Of a DNA stretch of 64,000 nt, positions 52,256 to 61,650 are shown piece by piece (within the stretch, counting starts at the first letter, position 1; every line of letters starts with the position of its first letter). This DNA comes from Clostridiales bacterium (GTDB taxonomy: Bacteria; Bacillota; Clostridia; Saccharofermentanales; Saccharofermentanaceae), in the NCBI GenBank assembly GCA_017620475.1, contig JAFZQI010000016.1, forward strand, positions 43,557 to 107,556, read 5' to 3'. The translations under genes and the position numbers were made by a program. The notes under the pieces were generated by a model. The model saw nothing but the letters and a program-made list of their open reading frames with translations. It had not been told where the DNA came from and made no database searches.

Positions 52256-52304
52256 ATCTGCCCGTCGAAGCCGCAACGCATGCACTTTCTCAGGGACAAG
52301 CAAC

Positions 52305-52333
52305 ATTATAGCCATTTGCCGCAGACTTTTCAA
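52305..52333 (-). promoter_or_regulatory. Promoter of tRNA-Arg
   Basis: On the minus strand TTGAAA (52333-52328), a 17-base spacer and perfect TATAAT (52310-52305). The transcript starts near 52298, about 43 bases before the mature tRNA. Confidence 0.8.
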
Positions 52334-52384
52334 CTTGTATTTCCGTCACAGCGCGACTTCAGCGGATGCCACAAATACTGCAGA

Positions 52385-52393
52385 TGGTATAAT
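52385..52393 (+). promoter_or_regulatory. Extended -10 promoter of the type IV ABC-like gene
   Basis: TGGTATAAT is an extended -10 box (TGN plus perfect TATAAT, 52388-52393) without a good -35. It lies 88 bases before the next start codon. Confidence 0.5.
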
Positions 52394-52480
52394 GGAACTA
52401 AGGGGGATATGCTCTAGAAGATAGAACATATCGCAATCTGGGGACAATCAGATCGAATCGGCTTAATGACGGGGTGGAAT

Positions 52481-53071
52481 ATGAGCGATGAGATGTTTTC
52501 GAATCAGGAGGAAAGACTGAAACTGCAGAATGACCTCGATCCGAGGTGGCGGACGGTCATCACGATCTTTCTTCTGGTGGTGCTGGGCGCCATGATCGGC
52601 TGGGTATATGAGATGCTTTTCTATCGGATCGATCAGGGACACTTTATCCGAAGAGGTCAGGGCGGCCCATGGCTTCCGATCTACGGCTTCGGCGCACTGG
52701 GGCTGACGCTTGTGACGTATAAGCGGAAGGTCCATCCGGCGCTGATCTTTCTTATCACCGTGGCCGGGTCTTTCATTATCGAATTCGTAACCGGCTGGGT
52801 GCTTTATAACTGCTTCAACGGCCTTCGCCTCTGGGACTACAACAAAGAGATCTGGAACTGGGGAAATATCGGAGGATATGTATGCTTGCGTTCTGTCCTG
52901 ATTTTCGGCGTGATGGGCGTGATCTACGCGCTCTGGGCGATCCCCGGATTCTTCAGTATGACGGAGAAGATGAGTAAGAAAAAACTTCTGGCGATCGCTA
53001 TCCCCATCGCCGTGATCTTCTTCGGCGACATCCTGTTCTCCTACATTATCACGCCTCTTTTTCTGAAGTAA
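52481..53071 (+). CDS. Putative ABC-transporter type IV membrane protein (PF06541-like)
   Basis: A 196-residue protein with about five membrane helices. Segments RRGQGGPWLPIYGFGALGL, SFIIEFVTGWVLYNCF, LRLWDYN and NIGGYVCLRSVLIFGVMG match the pattern of the clostridial family annotated as putative ABC transporter permease type IV. No ATPase is encoded nearby and the true role is unknown. The ATG at 52481 has GGGGTGG upstream; an ATG five codons earlier has no site. Confidence 0.8.
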   Translation: MSDEMFSNQEERLKLQNDLDPRWRTVITIFLLVVLGAMIGWVYEMLFYRIDQGHFIRRGQGGPWLPIYGFGALGLTLVTYKRKVHPALIFLITVAGSFIIEFVTGWVLYNCFNGLRLWDYNKEIWNWGNIGGYVCLRSVLIFGVMGVIYALWAIPGFFSMTEKMSKKKLLAIAIPIAVIFFGDILFSYIITPLFLK

Positions 53072-53115
53072 CGCATATGCTATTATAGCGCTTAGAAAAT
53101 CGTCTGGAGGGCGAG

Positions 53116-55320
53116 ATGCCGGGATTGTTGTTTTTGGCTTTGAGTATATGGTTAGGGATCGATCTGGTCCGCCTGACGGTGCCGGATGTCCGTAAGCTGT
53201 TCTCGGAAATATCGGGTGATGCGGATACGGAAATATTACCCGCTTCGCTCTTTCTTCTTCCTGCAGGATCGACTGTCGGGATCCTGGCCATGTCCTGGTT
53301 TTCTTATATTCTCACGCTTCTGGGAAGCCGCCTGTCCAGTAATGGGAATACTGTCCGCATCGTCTGCCTGGTCATCTCCTGCATCGCGGCGCTCCTAGTG
53401 ATCGCGTACTGTGAGAGTTCTTTTCGAAAAGGACTGTTCCGCAAGGCTTCTTCTGTAAAAGAACTGTCCGATGGTACGGCTTCTGCTGCTAAAGTCCCGG
53501 GCCGGGTGAAGTCTTCCGATGTTTTCTATGTGGTAACGGCGCTTGTGGTGACAGCGCTCACCGGATATATCATGTTCGATGCCTGCAGAATGAGCGGGGA
53601 AACCCTTCTTGTCGGATATACGGCCGCTAAGGATATCGGCCCCCATGCCGCTCTGGTTTCTTCTTTTGCCAAAGGGTTTAATTTCCCGACGGGATATCCG
53701 TATTTTGCATCCGACGGGATCCAGTATCACTTCCTGTTCTTCTATTTCTGCGGAACCCTTCAGTATCTGGGGCTGCCGTTAGTCTGGGCGCTCAATCTCC
53801 CGAGTATTCTTACGATGGTTTCGGCGATGACGCTTTCGGGCCTTCTTGCCTTGCTTTGGTCAAAGAGGAAAAGTGCCTTTGCCCTGACACAGGTCCTCAT
53901 CCTTTTCCGCTCTTCGTTTAACTTTCTTTTCCAACTCCTCGAGACGATGAATGAGACCGGTTCTTTTGCCGGCACGATCCGGGAGATGCTGAAGTATACG
54001 CCTTACTACGGAAAGACGGAATACGAGAGCTGGGGGATCTGGACGATCAATATCTATGGAAACCAGCGTCACCTGATGCTGGGCATGTCCTGTATCGTGA
54101 TCCTGATCATGCTCTTCCTTCCGTTTGTCCGGAGAATGTTCGAAGGCCTGGCTGAAGTGCCGGCGAAAAAAGAGAAACTGCATGCGTTCTTCCTCGGACG
54201 CCATGCTTGGATCCCGGAGAAAAAAGAACTGCGGGGAACGATAGGAAGGATGATCCTTGCGTACTTCATTCTGGCCGCCCTTCCGTATTTTCACGGATCC
54301 ATGCTGATCTCCGGCCTTCTGGTCCTTGCGGGACTGGCGGTATTCAGCAGCAGCCGGCTCTGCTACGCGGCGGGCGCGGCTCTGGCGGTGATTTCGGCTT
54401 TGGCGCAAAGTGCCCTCTTCGGAAGTTCGGCAAGGGAAGTATTCTCACTCCGGTTCCATCCGGGATTCTACAGCGATGAGCTGAGTCTTCCTTCTATACT
54501 GACATATGTGATCCTGATTACGGGATGCACATTGATCCTGGCCTGGGGATACGTGATGTGGGAGAACCGGTTCCATCGGGAAGCCGGAAATGCGCCCTGT
54601 GTGGCTGTGTACGGATTTGCGGCGATGGTACCGATGGTGTTCGCTTTCCTTTTTCAGCCCACCAAAGAACTGCTGACGAACCATAAGTTTATCCAGGTGA
54701 CGATCATTCTGATGGATGTGCTTGCAGCCTGCGCCGTAGGAAGAGGAATATTTAAGGATGAGAAACCGCGGATGGGAAAGACCGTGCTTCAGATCAGCTG
54801 TGCCGTGCTGGCTGCATTTATTCTGGGACTCTCATCGATATTCGAGTGGGCGACCTATTCCACATTCAACAGTGTGCATGAGGAGCTTCATCCCGAATCG
54901 GAGATGGTGACCTGGATATGTGAAAATACCGATCCTGACGATGTGTTTCTGACTCCGGGGTGGAAGATCCACGATTTCTTCCTTTCGGGAAGGATGGCCT
55001 ACTGCGGGTATTACTATTACACGTGGTCAGCCGGTTACGATGTCGCGTCGCGTTCGAAGATCTATAGCGAGCTTCTGTCCGGATGTGGCGGAGATGTGGA
55101 ACACTTCCGGAAGATCTGTAAAGACGAAGGGATCCGTTACGTCATCGCAAGTCCCGATTATGAGACCGTGGATTTTCATAAGATCTACGAATTCGAAAAT
55201 AACCCGCAGGCTCCGGAAATCAGTGATTATCACTTTGATCAGGAATTCTTCGATCAGCATTTAACGGCCGTCGCCGTGTTTGAAAAGGAGAATGTGACAA
55301 TCTACAAAGTGGAAGAATAA
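53116..55320 (+). CDS. Large polytopic membrane protein, glycosyltransferase-C-like
   Basis: A 734-residue protein with about 14 predicted helices and a C-terminal extracytoplasmic domain (about 590-734). The layout resembles GT-C glycosyltransferases and related membrane proteins: after the first helices comes a polar segment with FNFPTGYPYFASDGIQYHFLFFYF (read in parts), and the terminal domain begins with WICENTDPDDVFLTPGWKIHDFFLSGR, common in such proteins. No clear DxD motif could be fixed. CTGGAGGG lies upstream of the ATG. It would act on lipid-linked sugars at the outer membrane face, if the assignment is right. Confidence 0.6.
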   Translation: MPGLLFLALSIWLGIDLVRLTVPDVRKLFSEISGDADTEILPASLFLLPAGSTVGILAMSWFSYILTLLGSRLSSNGNTVRIVCLVISCIAALLVIAYCESSFRKGLFRKASSVKELSDGTASAAKVPGRVKSSDVFYVVTALVVTALTGYIMFDACRMSGETLLVGYTAAKDIGPHAALVSSFAKGFNFPTGYPYFASDGIQYHFLFFYFCGTLQYLGLPLVWALNLPSILTMVSAMTLSGLLALLWSKRKSAFALTQVLILFRSSFNFLFQLLETMNETGSFAGTIREMLKYTPYYGKTEYESWGIWTINIYGNQRHLMLGMSCIVILIMLFLPFVRRMFEGLAEVPAKKEKLHAFFLGRHAWIPEKKELRGTIGRMILAYFILAALPYFHGSMLISGLLVLAGLAVFSSSRLCYAAGAALAVISALAQSALFGSSAREVFSLRFHPGFYSDELSLPSILTYVILITGCTLILAWGYVMWENRFHREAGNAPCVAVYGFAAMVPMVFAFLFQPTKELLTNHKFIQVTIILMDVLAACAVGRGIFKDEKPRMGKTVLQISCAVLAAFILGLSSIFEWATYSTFNSVHEELHPESEMVTWICENTDPDDVFLTPGWKIHDFFLSGRMAYCGYYYYTWSAGYDVASRSKIYSELLSGCGGDVEHFRKICKDEGIRYVIASPDYETVDFHKIYEFENNPQAPEISDYHFDQEFFDQHLTAVAVFEKENVTIYKVEE

Positions 55321-55342
55321 AGGCGGCCGGCCCTTATTTTCT
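55316..55342. terminator. Bidirectional hairpin between convergent genes
   Basis: AATAAAGG pairs with CCCTTATT with one mismatch around a GC-rich centre, followed by TT. It spans the stop codons of the membrane protein and dtd and could serve both. Confidence 0.45.
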
Positions 55343-55789
55343 GACGATTTCCTCGCTGTCTAACCATATGGTAAAAGGACCCTGGTTTTCGATGGATACG
55401 GCCATATCGGCACCGAAGACCCCGGTCGCCAGTTCTTTTACATGGGGACGGCAGGACGCGATGATGTATTCATAGAGCTCCTCCGCCAGATCGGGAGAGC
55501 CGGCGTTAATGAAGGAGGGACGGTTGCCGTGGTGGCAATCGGCGTAGAGTGTGAACTGGGAGATGAGCAGAAGGCTTCCGTCCACATCCGCCAGGCTTTT
55601 ATTCGTCTTTCCTTCTTCATCACGGAAGATACGAAGCCCCAGGAGTTTCTTGACCATGGCGTCTGCGATCTCCCGGGTATCCGTTCCGGTGATACCGATG
55701 AAAACGAGGAATCCGTGATCTATGGCTCCTACGGTTTTGCCTTCGACATCGACTTTGGCAGAGGTCACACGCTGGATTAAAAAACGCAT
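55334..55789 (-). CDS. dtd: D-aminoacyl-tRNA deacylase Dtd
   Basis: A 151-residue proofreading enzyme that removes D-amino acids from tRNA. It starts with MRFLIQRVTSAKVDVEGKTVG and shows the catalytic-site motifs LISQFTLYAD (SxQxT type), HGNRPSF and the late ENQGPFTI (NxGPxT type, with Gln at x). AAGGAG precedes the ATG at 55789; a longer frame adds 14 residues unlike the family. It is divergent from the DUF1846 gene, with a promoter and terminator-like element between them. Confidence 0.95.
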   Translation of the reverse strand: MRFLIQRVTSAKVDVEGKTVGAIDHGFLVFIGITGTDTREIADAMVKKLLGLRIFRDEEGKTNKSLADVDGSLLLISQFTLYADCHHGNRPSFINAGSPDLAEELYEYIIASCRPHVKELATGVFGADMAVSIENQGPFTIWLDSEEIVRK

Positions 55790-55821
55790 AAAAAAGTACT
55801 CCTTTTTGACTTCGTTTATTG

Positions 55822-55849
55822 TAGACAGCATATCAAAGTATGTTATAAT
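55822..55849 (+). promoter_or_regulatory. Promoter upstream of the DUF1846 gene
   Basis: TAGACA (55822-55827), a 16-base spacer and perfect TATAAT (55844-55849). The start near 55856 is about 20 bases before a terminator-like hairpin. Confidence 0.6.
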
Positions 55850-55875
55850 TGCAAAGAGCCGTTAAAAAGGCAGAC

Positions 55876-55912
55876 GAGCTTCTCGAAGATTTCTGGAGAG
55901 AAGCTCTTTTTT
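55876..55912 (+). terminator. Leader terminator/attenuator before the DUF1846 gene
   Basis: GAGCTTCTC (55876-55884) pairs perfectly with GAGAAGCTC (55898-55906), followed by TTTTTT. It would stop transcription about 56 bases after the promoter at 55822-55849, before the DUF1846 coding region at 56005. It is either an attenuator or the end of a small RNA. Confidence 0.75.
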
Positions 55913-56004
55913 ATTTTGTAGTATAGGGGACGGGGAAGCGCCGGAGCTTCGGAAGAAGCAATGTTTCATGGCGGACGTTCCTGAATAAAGGGAGTGTGAA
56001 AGGT

Positions 56005-57489
56005 ATGTTTAAGGAAGGCTTTAGCAATGAAAAATATGTGCAGATGCAGTCGCAGAAGATCCGCGACAGGATCGGAAAGTTCGGCGGCAAGCTGTATCTG
56101 GAATTCGGCGGCAAGCTCTTCGATGATTTTCATGCATCCCGTGTACTTCCGGGCTTCGAGCCGGACAGTAAGGTAAAGATGCTTCTCGAGCTTAAAGACG
56201 ACGTGGAGATCGTCATTGCGATCAACGCCGATGCCATCGAGAAGAACAAAAGAAGAGGCGACCTCGGCATCACCTACGATCAGGAAGTACTCCGCCTGAT
56301 CGATGCTTTTACCGAGATCGGACTTTATGTCGGCTCCGTAACGATCACGCAGTTCACGAACCAGCCTTTGGCCGAGCAGTTCAGCAAGAGACTGCATCAG
56401 CTGGGCATTAAGGTCTATAAGCAGTACCCGATCGCCGGATATCCGATGAATGTACCGCTGATCGTAAGTGATGAGGGCTATGGAAAGAATGATTATATCG
56501 AGACGACCCGCTCACTGGTAGTCGTTACCGCGCCGGGCCCGGGTTCCGGGAAGATGGCGACCTGCCTGTCGCAGCTTTATCACGAGAACAGAAGAGGCAT
56601 CAAGGCGGGATATGCGAAGTTCGAGACCTTCCCGATCTGGAGCCTGCCGCTTAACCATCCTGTAAATATTGCCTATGAGGCCGCCACGGCGGATCTGGCC
56701 GACGTTAACATGATCGACCCGTTCCATCTCGAGGCCTATGGCGAAACGACCGTCAACTACAACCGCGACGTGGAGATCTTCCCGGTCGTCAATGCGATCT
56801 TCGAGAAGATCTTCGGCGAGTCTCCGTACAAGAGCCCGACGGATATGGGTGTAAACATGGCGGGATTTGCCATCGTGGATGATGAGGCGTGCAGAGAGGC
56901 CAGCAAGCAGGAGATCATCCGCCGCTATTACCAGGCGAAGTGCCTCGTGCGCCAGGGCCTTTCCGAAGGTCAGGATGTCAGCAAGATCGAGCTTTTGATG
57001 AATAAATCGGGTATCGAGATCAACGACCGCCGTGTGGTCGGTGCGGCACTTGTACGCGCCGAGTCTACCCATGGTCCGGCGGTGGCGCTGGAGCTTCCGG
57101 ACGGAACCATCGTGACCGGTAAGAATTCCGAATTCCTCGGCGCTTCGGCGGCAGTTCTGCTCAATGCTTTGAAAGTCCTCGGCGGTATCCAGCATGAGAT
57201 CCCGCTCATTTCACCTAACGTTATCGAGCCGATCCAGGATCTGAAGGTCAATCACATGGGCAATAGAAACCCGCGTCTTCACACGGATGAGGTGCTGATC
57301 GCGCTGGCAATGAGCGCGGCGACCAACCCGGTTGCGGAGCTGGCCATGCAGCAGATCAATAATCTTCGGAACAGTGATGCCCACTCTACGACGATGCTCT
57401 CCAGTGTGGATGAGGGCGTGTTCAGAAAACTCGGCATCAACATCACCTGCGAGCCGGAGTACCAGAAGAAGAAACTCTACAACAAATAA
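56005..57489 (+). CDS. DUF1846 domain protein
   Basis: A 494-residue soluble protein matching the DUF1846 family over its whole length: [18 protein letters not shown] at the start, [47 protein letters not shown] with a P-loop-like segment, [23 protein letters not shown] and [15 protein letters not shown]. The known structure of the family is a multidomain alpha/beta protein; its reaction has not been settled, as far as I know. The ATG at 56005 is preferred over a GTG three codons earlier. A promoter and a terminator-like hairpin lie upstream. Confidence 0.92.
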   Translation: MFKEGFSNEKYVQMQSQKIRDRIGKFGGKLYLEFGGKLFDDFHASRVLPGFEPDSKVKMLLELKDDVEIVIAINADAIEKNKRRGDLGITYDQEVLRLIDAFTEIGLYVGSVTITQFTNQPLAEQFSKRLHQLGIKVYKQYPIAGYPMNVPLIVSDEGYGKNDYIETTRSLVVVTAPGPGSGKMATCLSQLYHENRRGIKAGYAKFETFPIWSLPLNHPVNIAYEAATADLADVNMIDPFHLEAYGETTVNYNRDVEIFPVVNAIFEKIFGESPYKSPTDMGVNMAGFAIVDDEACREASKQEIIRRYYQAKCLVRQGLSEGQDVSKIELLMNKSGIEINDRRVVGAALVRAESTHGPAVALELPDGTIVTGKNSEFLGASAAVLLNALKVLGGIQHEIPLISPNVIEPIQDLKVNHMGNRNPRLHTDEVLIALAMSAATNPVAELAMQQINNLRNSDAHSTTMLSSVDEGVFRKLGINITCEPEYQKKKLYNK

Positions 57490-57628
57490 TATTTCTGAAG
57501 AATACGGGTTTATGACATGCTTTTTCCGCGCGAAAAGCACTGTATGATTTCCGGACTTCGTGTGATTATATTATCGGAGAAACAGAATTGTAGGAAACTT
57601 CATCTGATGTTTTGAAGGGAGAAGGAAA

Positions 57629-58255
57629 ATGGCAATTTGCAAACTTTGTAATCACGATAATCCTGCCGGCTGTCAGTTCTGCAGAAACTGCGGTAATGCT
57701 CTGGATATAGAGACGGCTCCGAAGCCCGAGATCCTCGAACCGGTTCAGGCTGAGGTGGTATCTGAGACATCGGCGTCACCGGCTCCTTCATCGGGAGCGG
57801 AAGCAACAGGTGCTGTAGCAGCTGCTGGAACATCTGCAACAGCAGGCATGCCGGGGCAGCCTTCGGGCACGACAGTGACTCAGCCTCAGCCTTATGTGGC
57901 CACGCAGGGCCCGAATTCCCAGTACTATGAACCTGCCAACACCGTGCCTTTTAACTCGAAGGATCAGCAGGCGTATGCGCAGAAAATGGCGAACCCCAAC
58001 AAGCCCGACTACGAGAATGTCTGTGTTCTGGCTGTCGTGTTCGGTATCCTCGGATTCTTCTTCAATCCGCTTTACCTCAGCAGCCTTGCGGCGATCGTAC
58101 TCGGCATCATCGGACATGCAAATCAGGGATCGAAGAAGTCCCTGGGCCTTGCAGGCTGGATATTGGGTCTTTGTGCTCTCTGCCTGCAGCTGTTCTTCGA
58201 CCTGTTCTGCGCTGCAGCGACATGCGGCTGGGGCAGCATCGTGTTCTGTTTCTGA
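57629..58255 (+). CDS. Zinc-ribbon protein with DUF4190-like membrane domain
   Basis: A 208-residue protein. The N-terminus has a zinc ribbon (CKLCNHDNPAGCQFCRNCG), then an Ala/Ser/Pro/Thr-rich linker of about 70 residues, and two or three hydrophobic helices from about 130: VCVLAVVFGILGFFFNPL, AAIVLGIIGHANQGSKKSLGLAGWILG, typical of DUF4190. The role is unknown. GGAGAAGG precedes the ATG. The DUF2752 gene follows, a pairing I have seen as usual for these small membrane families in Clostridia. Confidence 0.8.
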   Translation: MAICKLCNHDNPAGCQFCRNCGNALDIETAPKPEILEPVQAEVVSETSASPAPSSGAEATGAVAAAGTSATAGMPGQPSGTTVTQPQPYVATQGPNSQYYEPANTVPFNSKDQQAYAQKMANPNKPDYENVCVLAVVFGILGFFFNPLYLSSLAAIVLGIIGHANQGSKKSLGLAGWILGLCALCLQLFFDLFCAAATCGWGSIVFCF

Positions 58256-58318
58256 TCCTTTCGGAGAGAACAGATCGTGAGAAGGACTTTTCCGGGCACA
58301 CAGAAGGTGAGTTCATCG

Positions 58319-58771
58319 ATGCCGGATAACCATGTAAAATGGCAGCGGATCGGATTTGGGGTATTGACCCTGATCCTGGCCGCTGCTTTCTTATGGGCTT
58401 TGTTTTTGAGCCGGAATCTGAATGATATTTCTTTTCAGGAAGGTCCCTGCGGATTCTCACAGACCTTCCACCTGTATTGTCCGGGATGCGGAGGAACAAG
58501 AGCGCTGAAGTACCTGCTGGAAGGACATATTGTAGATTCCTTCCTCGCCAACCCCATCCCGATCTACGCCATCGTTCTTCTTCTTCGCATATGGACGGCG
58601 CTGCTGCACAACATCCTTCACAGTGCTTTTGCCGAAGACGAATGGAAGATCCTTTACCAGTGGGAGATGTGGGGGATCCTCGTTGTGGTGATCGGTGTAT
58701 TCGTGCTCCGGAACCTGGCCTTGGTCTTTTTCAAGTGGGATTTCCTCGGAGATATGGCGAGGTACTGGTGA
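58319..58771 (+). CDS. DUF2752 membrane protein
   Basis: A 150-residue protein with three helices. The family signature GFSQTFHLYCPGCGGTRALKYLLEGHI, including CPGCGGTRA, is clear, followed by FLANPIPIYAIVLLLRIW. The function is unknown. Either the ATG at 58319 (AAGGTGA upstream) or a GTG at 58277 (GGAGAG upstream) may be the start; the latter would add 14 residues. It is convergent with the HAD gene, one base apart at the stops. Confidence 0.88.
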   Translation: MPDNHVKWQRIGFGVLTLILAAAFLWALFLSRNLNDISFQEGPCGFSQTFHLYCPGCGGTRALKYLLEGHIVDSFLANPIPIYAIVLLLRIWTALLHNILHSAFAEDEWKILYQWEMWGILVVVIGVFVLRNLALVFFKWDFLGDMARYW

Positions 58772-58772
58772 T

Positions 58773-59417
58773 CTATAGTAGCTCTTCCCAGCTGCGGACG
58801 GCGACTGTGGCTTCCTTTTCAATTTGAGGCCATTCGCCCGAAGAGAGCTCGTCGTAAATGCCGACGGTCTGAAAACCGCCTTTAGCCGCACCGCGCACGG
58901 CGGCAAGGATGTCCTCGAAAACGGCACAGTCTTCCGACGCGACACCAAGACGCGAGGCGCAGAGAAGATAGATATCCGGGAAGCCTTTTCCGCGGGTCAC
59001 TTCCGACCCCATGGTGATGTTCTGAAAGAAGGGGCGGAGGCCATTACTTTCAATCACCACATCGATGTTTTTCGAGGGCTCCATGGAGGTGGCGATCGCC
59101 ATGGGAATGCCGTGATCGTGGAGGAGCTGCAGATATTCCTTCGCAAAAGGCTTCATAGTGACATGCGTGCGGTAGCAGTCCTCCGACATCGCAAACCACG
59201 CATCGATGACCTGCTGCGGCGTCTCGGAAAGCCCGTACCGGTCGATGGTGTAACGCGCACCCTCTTCCCAGCCCATGCACTTGATGGCATCGGTATAATC
59301 CTGTGTGGCGACGTGCCCGCGCTGAGCGAGAAACTCCGTATCGAGACTCTTCCACATCCACATGGAATCCAGAAGCGTCCCGTCCAGATCGAAGATGGCG
59401 GCCTTTGGTAGAAACAT
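58773..59417 (-). CDS. HAD-superfamily phosphatase / phosphoglucomutase-like protein
   Basis: A 214-residue HAD hydrolase of subfamily IA. Motif I is IFDLDGTLLDSMWMW, motif II Thr/Ser in MAIATSME, motif III Lys in SEVTRGKGFPDIYL, and motif IV CAVFEDILAAVRGAAKGG. A helical cap lies between motifs I and II. Members include sugar phosphatases and beta-phosphoglucomutases; the sequence does not decide. The ATG at 59417 has TAGGAG upstream. A TATAAT box lies at 59471-59466 on the minus strand with a poor -35. Confidence 0.9.
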   Translation of the reverse strand: MFLPKAAIFDLDGTLLDSMWMWKSLDTEFLAQRGHVATQDYTDAIKCMGWEEGARYTIDRYGLSETPQQVIDAWFAMSEDCYRTHVTMKPFAKEYLQLLHDHGIPMAIATSMEPSKNIDVVIESNGLRPFFQNITMGSEVTRGKGFPDIYLLCASRLGVASEDCAVFEDILAAVRGAAKGGFQTVGIYDELSSGEWPQIEKEATVAVRSWEELL

Positions 59418-59622
59418 AGGAACTCCTAAATATCAAATTCTTTGCATTTACTATGCATGGATAAAATTATACCATCTAGGCGGGGGGATTTCGCAATCCG
59501 TAAAGAAAAAAGAGAAAGAATCTTGTTATATCTTAACGTTTTCGCGAAAAGAACTGTTATCGGCACTTAAAATCGTGCATAATAGGAATGTGTATTATTT
59601 TGGCTTTGGAGAGGGGCAGAAC

Positions 59623-61488
59623 ATGGCACAGGAAAGTAAGAAGAAGGCAAAGGCAGAAGAGACGTCATTTGTCGAAAAATTTGTAGATTCCAGTCTTCAC
59701 CCGGAGGTCGGGCAGCGGTTCGCCGCAATCAAGATCATCCTCTACATATTGGCATTCTCGCTGTTTGCTATCCTCAATCCTCTGGTAGCCACTGTTTCCG
59801 CTTTCGAATTCCTCATGCCGGTCCGCGGTATCTTCTCCATCGTACAGCTCCTCCTCTCGGTACTTATCGTACAGTCCCTCAACATGAAGGGATTCTATGC
59901 CGTTATGGTCTGCACGGTCATTCAGATCGCGGCCACGGTCGTCGTTTTGATCCGCTTCCAGGATAATTTCGCACTCAATGGTCTGGCCATTACCGTTCTG
60001 AGCCTGGTGATCGTCATGATCATCCTGGCCTATAACCGCCGCCTGGCGCTGGAGATCGAGAGAGTTGCCAGCAAGACGGAAGAACTGGAACAGGCCAATA
60101 GTGATCTTAAGGTCAGAGAAGAAGAGACGAAGCGCCAGAATACGCTTCTTTCTGAATATAACCGCGCCATGAAAGAGAATGAAGAGCGCCTCTACCAGAT
60201 GAACCATTTCGACACGGTAACGGGGCTTCCGAACCGGGTCAAGGTCATCGACCGTATGGATCTTCTGATCAGCCTTCTGTCCCATAAGAAAATGCCTTTT
60301 GCGCTCATTTATATCGATCTGGATAACTTCAAAGATATCAACGATTCCGCCGGACATAAGGTCGGCGACAGTGTGCTTCAGGCCGTTGCGACACGATTGA
60401 CCTCCACGATCGATCAGGAGGACATGATCGGACGCTGGGGCGGAGATGAATTTGCCATCGTCGTGCAGCGCCAGTTCTCGGATGAGGAGATGCTGAACTA
60501 CGTGGAAATGCTCCGGGATTCCTTCTCGCATCCTTTCACACTGGAAGATCAGGAATTTAAAGTATCGGCCAGCTTCGGCGTATCCTTCTTCCCACAGGAT
60601 GCCACGACCTCTTCGGAGATGATTAAGTGCGCGGAGACGGCGATGTACAAGGCCAAGGAATATGGCCGCAATATGGTGCAGTTCTTCAAGAAAGAAATGA
60701 AGGACGATATCGTTCGTAAGATGAAATATGAGAGCCGCCTGCTCTCGGCGATCAAGAACGGCGAGCTTTACCTCTGCTTCCAGCCGCAGTATGACATGAA
60801 GGAACGTAAGCTCCGCGGTTTCGAGGCTCTCTGCCGCTGGAATTCCGAGAAGTTCGGCGAGGTCAGCCCGGGCGAATTCATCCCGGTGGCCGAGTCGGTG
60901 GGCTTCATTGTTCCACTGGGCGAGTGGGTCCTGGAGACCGCTTGCGAAACTCTTCTTCGCATTAAGGAAGAACACGGATGGGACGGCGTCATGTCCGTCA
61001 ACATCTCGGCCGTACAGCTGATGTCTCCTATGTTCGTTCAGTCGGTCAAGCGCATCATCAAGAAGACGCAGATCGACCCGAAGAATCTGGAATTCGAAGT
61101 CACGGAGTCCATCATGGTGTCGAATGTGGACTACGCCGTAAAGGTGCTTAAGGAGATCGCGGATATGGGTATCTCCGTAGCACTCGACGACTTCGGAACA
61201 GGATACTCCTCCCTCAATTATCTCCAGCAGCTTCCGATCAATGTACTTAAGATCGATAAGTCCTTCGTTGACGAACTTCCGATCAAGAACGCCCAGCGTC
61301 TCATGGTCGGCTCCATCATCGGTCTGGTGCATCAGATGAAGATCCGCGTCGTTGCTGAAGGTGTGGACGACAGAAGACAGCTCGATATCCTCACGAAGTA
61401 CCAGTGTGATTTCGTACAGGGCAACATCTGGGGCCGCCCGGTCATCGAGAGCGAGGTGGGCCAGCTCTTTAAGAAGAAGGAAGCGTAA
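59623..61488 (+). CDS. Membrane-bound GGDEF-EAL protein (c-di-GMP turnover)
   Basis: A 621-residue protein. About five N-terminal helices (35-150) form an unrecognised membrane sensor, followed by a coiled coil (about 155-200), a GGDEF domain with intact GRWGGDEFAIV (273-277), and an EAL domain with FEALCRW (401-403), ESIM, DDFGTGYSSL (522 on) and KIDKSFVDELP. Both active sites look complete, so it could make and degrade cyclic di-GMP. No RxxD inhibitory site is seen ahead of the GGDEF. No c-di-GMP riboswitch is visible in the window. GGAGAGGGG lies before the ATG at 59623. Confidence 0.95.
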   Translation: MAQESKKKAKAEETSFVEKFVDSSLHPEVGQRFAAIKIILYILAFSLFAILNPLVATVSAFEFLMPVRGIFSIVQLLLSVLIVQSLNMKGFYAVMVCTVIQIAATVVVLIRFQDNFALNGLAITVLSLVIVMIILAYNRRLALEIERVASKTEELEQANSDLKVREEETKRQNTLLSEYNRAMKENEERLYQMNHFDTVTGLPNRVKVIDRMDLLISLLSHKKMPFALIYIDLDNFKDINDSAGHKVGDSVLQAVATRLTSTIDQEDMIGRWGGDEFAIVVQRQFSDEEMLNYVEMLRDSFSHPFTLEDQEFKVSASFGVSFFPQDATTSSEMIKCAETAMYKAKEYGRNMVQFFKKEMKDDIVRKMKYESRLLSAIKNGELYLCFQPQYDMKERKLRGFEALCRWNSEKFGEVSPGEFIPVAESVGFIVPLGEWVLETACETLLRIKEEHGWDGVMSVNISAVQLMSPMFVQSVKRIIKKTQIDPKNLEFEVTESIMVSNVDYAVKVLKEIADMGISVALDDFGTGYSSLNYLQQLPINVLKIDKSFVDELPIKNAQRLMVGSIIGLVHQMKIRVVAEGVDDRRQLDILTKYQCDFVQGNIWGRPVIESEVGQLFKKKEA

Positions 61489-61650
61489 AGCGTATTTTTT
61501 CTTCCGCTTTTTTGCCTTTCTTATGTAAAAGCGCTTTTTTTCGTTTCTTTTCTGCATTTTTCGGTGTATGCTAATCCCGTTAGTTAAACTTGTGCTGTGA
61601 TATTCTCCTTGGAAGAGTATCACGGCATTTTTGACCGGAGGTTTTTCGAA

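Noticed and set aside
59418..59622. Search for a c-di-GMP riboswitch before the GGDEF-EAL gene
   Set aside because: No GEMM-I or GEMM-II blocks are present in this 205-base region.
61529..61540. AAAAGCGCTTTT followed by T residues after the GGDEF-EAL gene
   Set aside because: The palindrome has no loop-forming spacer, so it is not convincing as a terminator.
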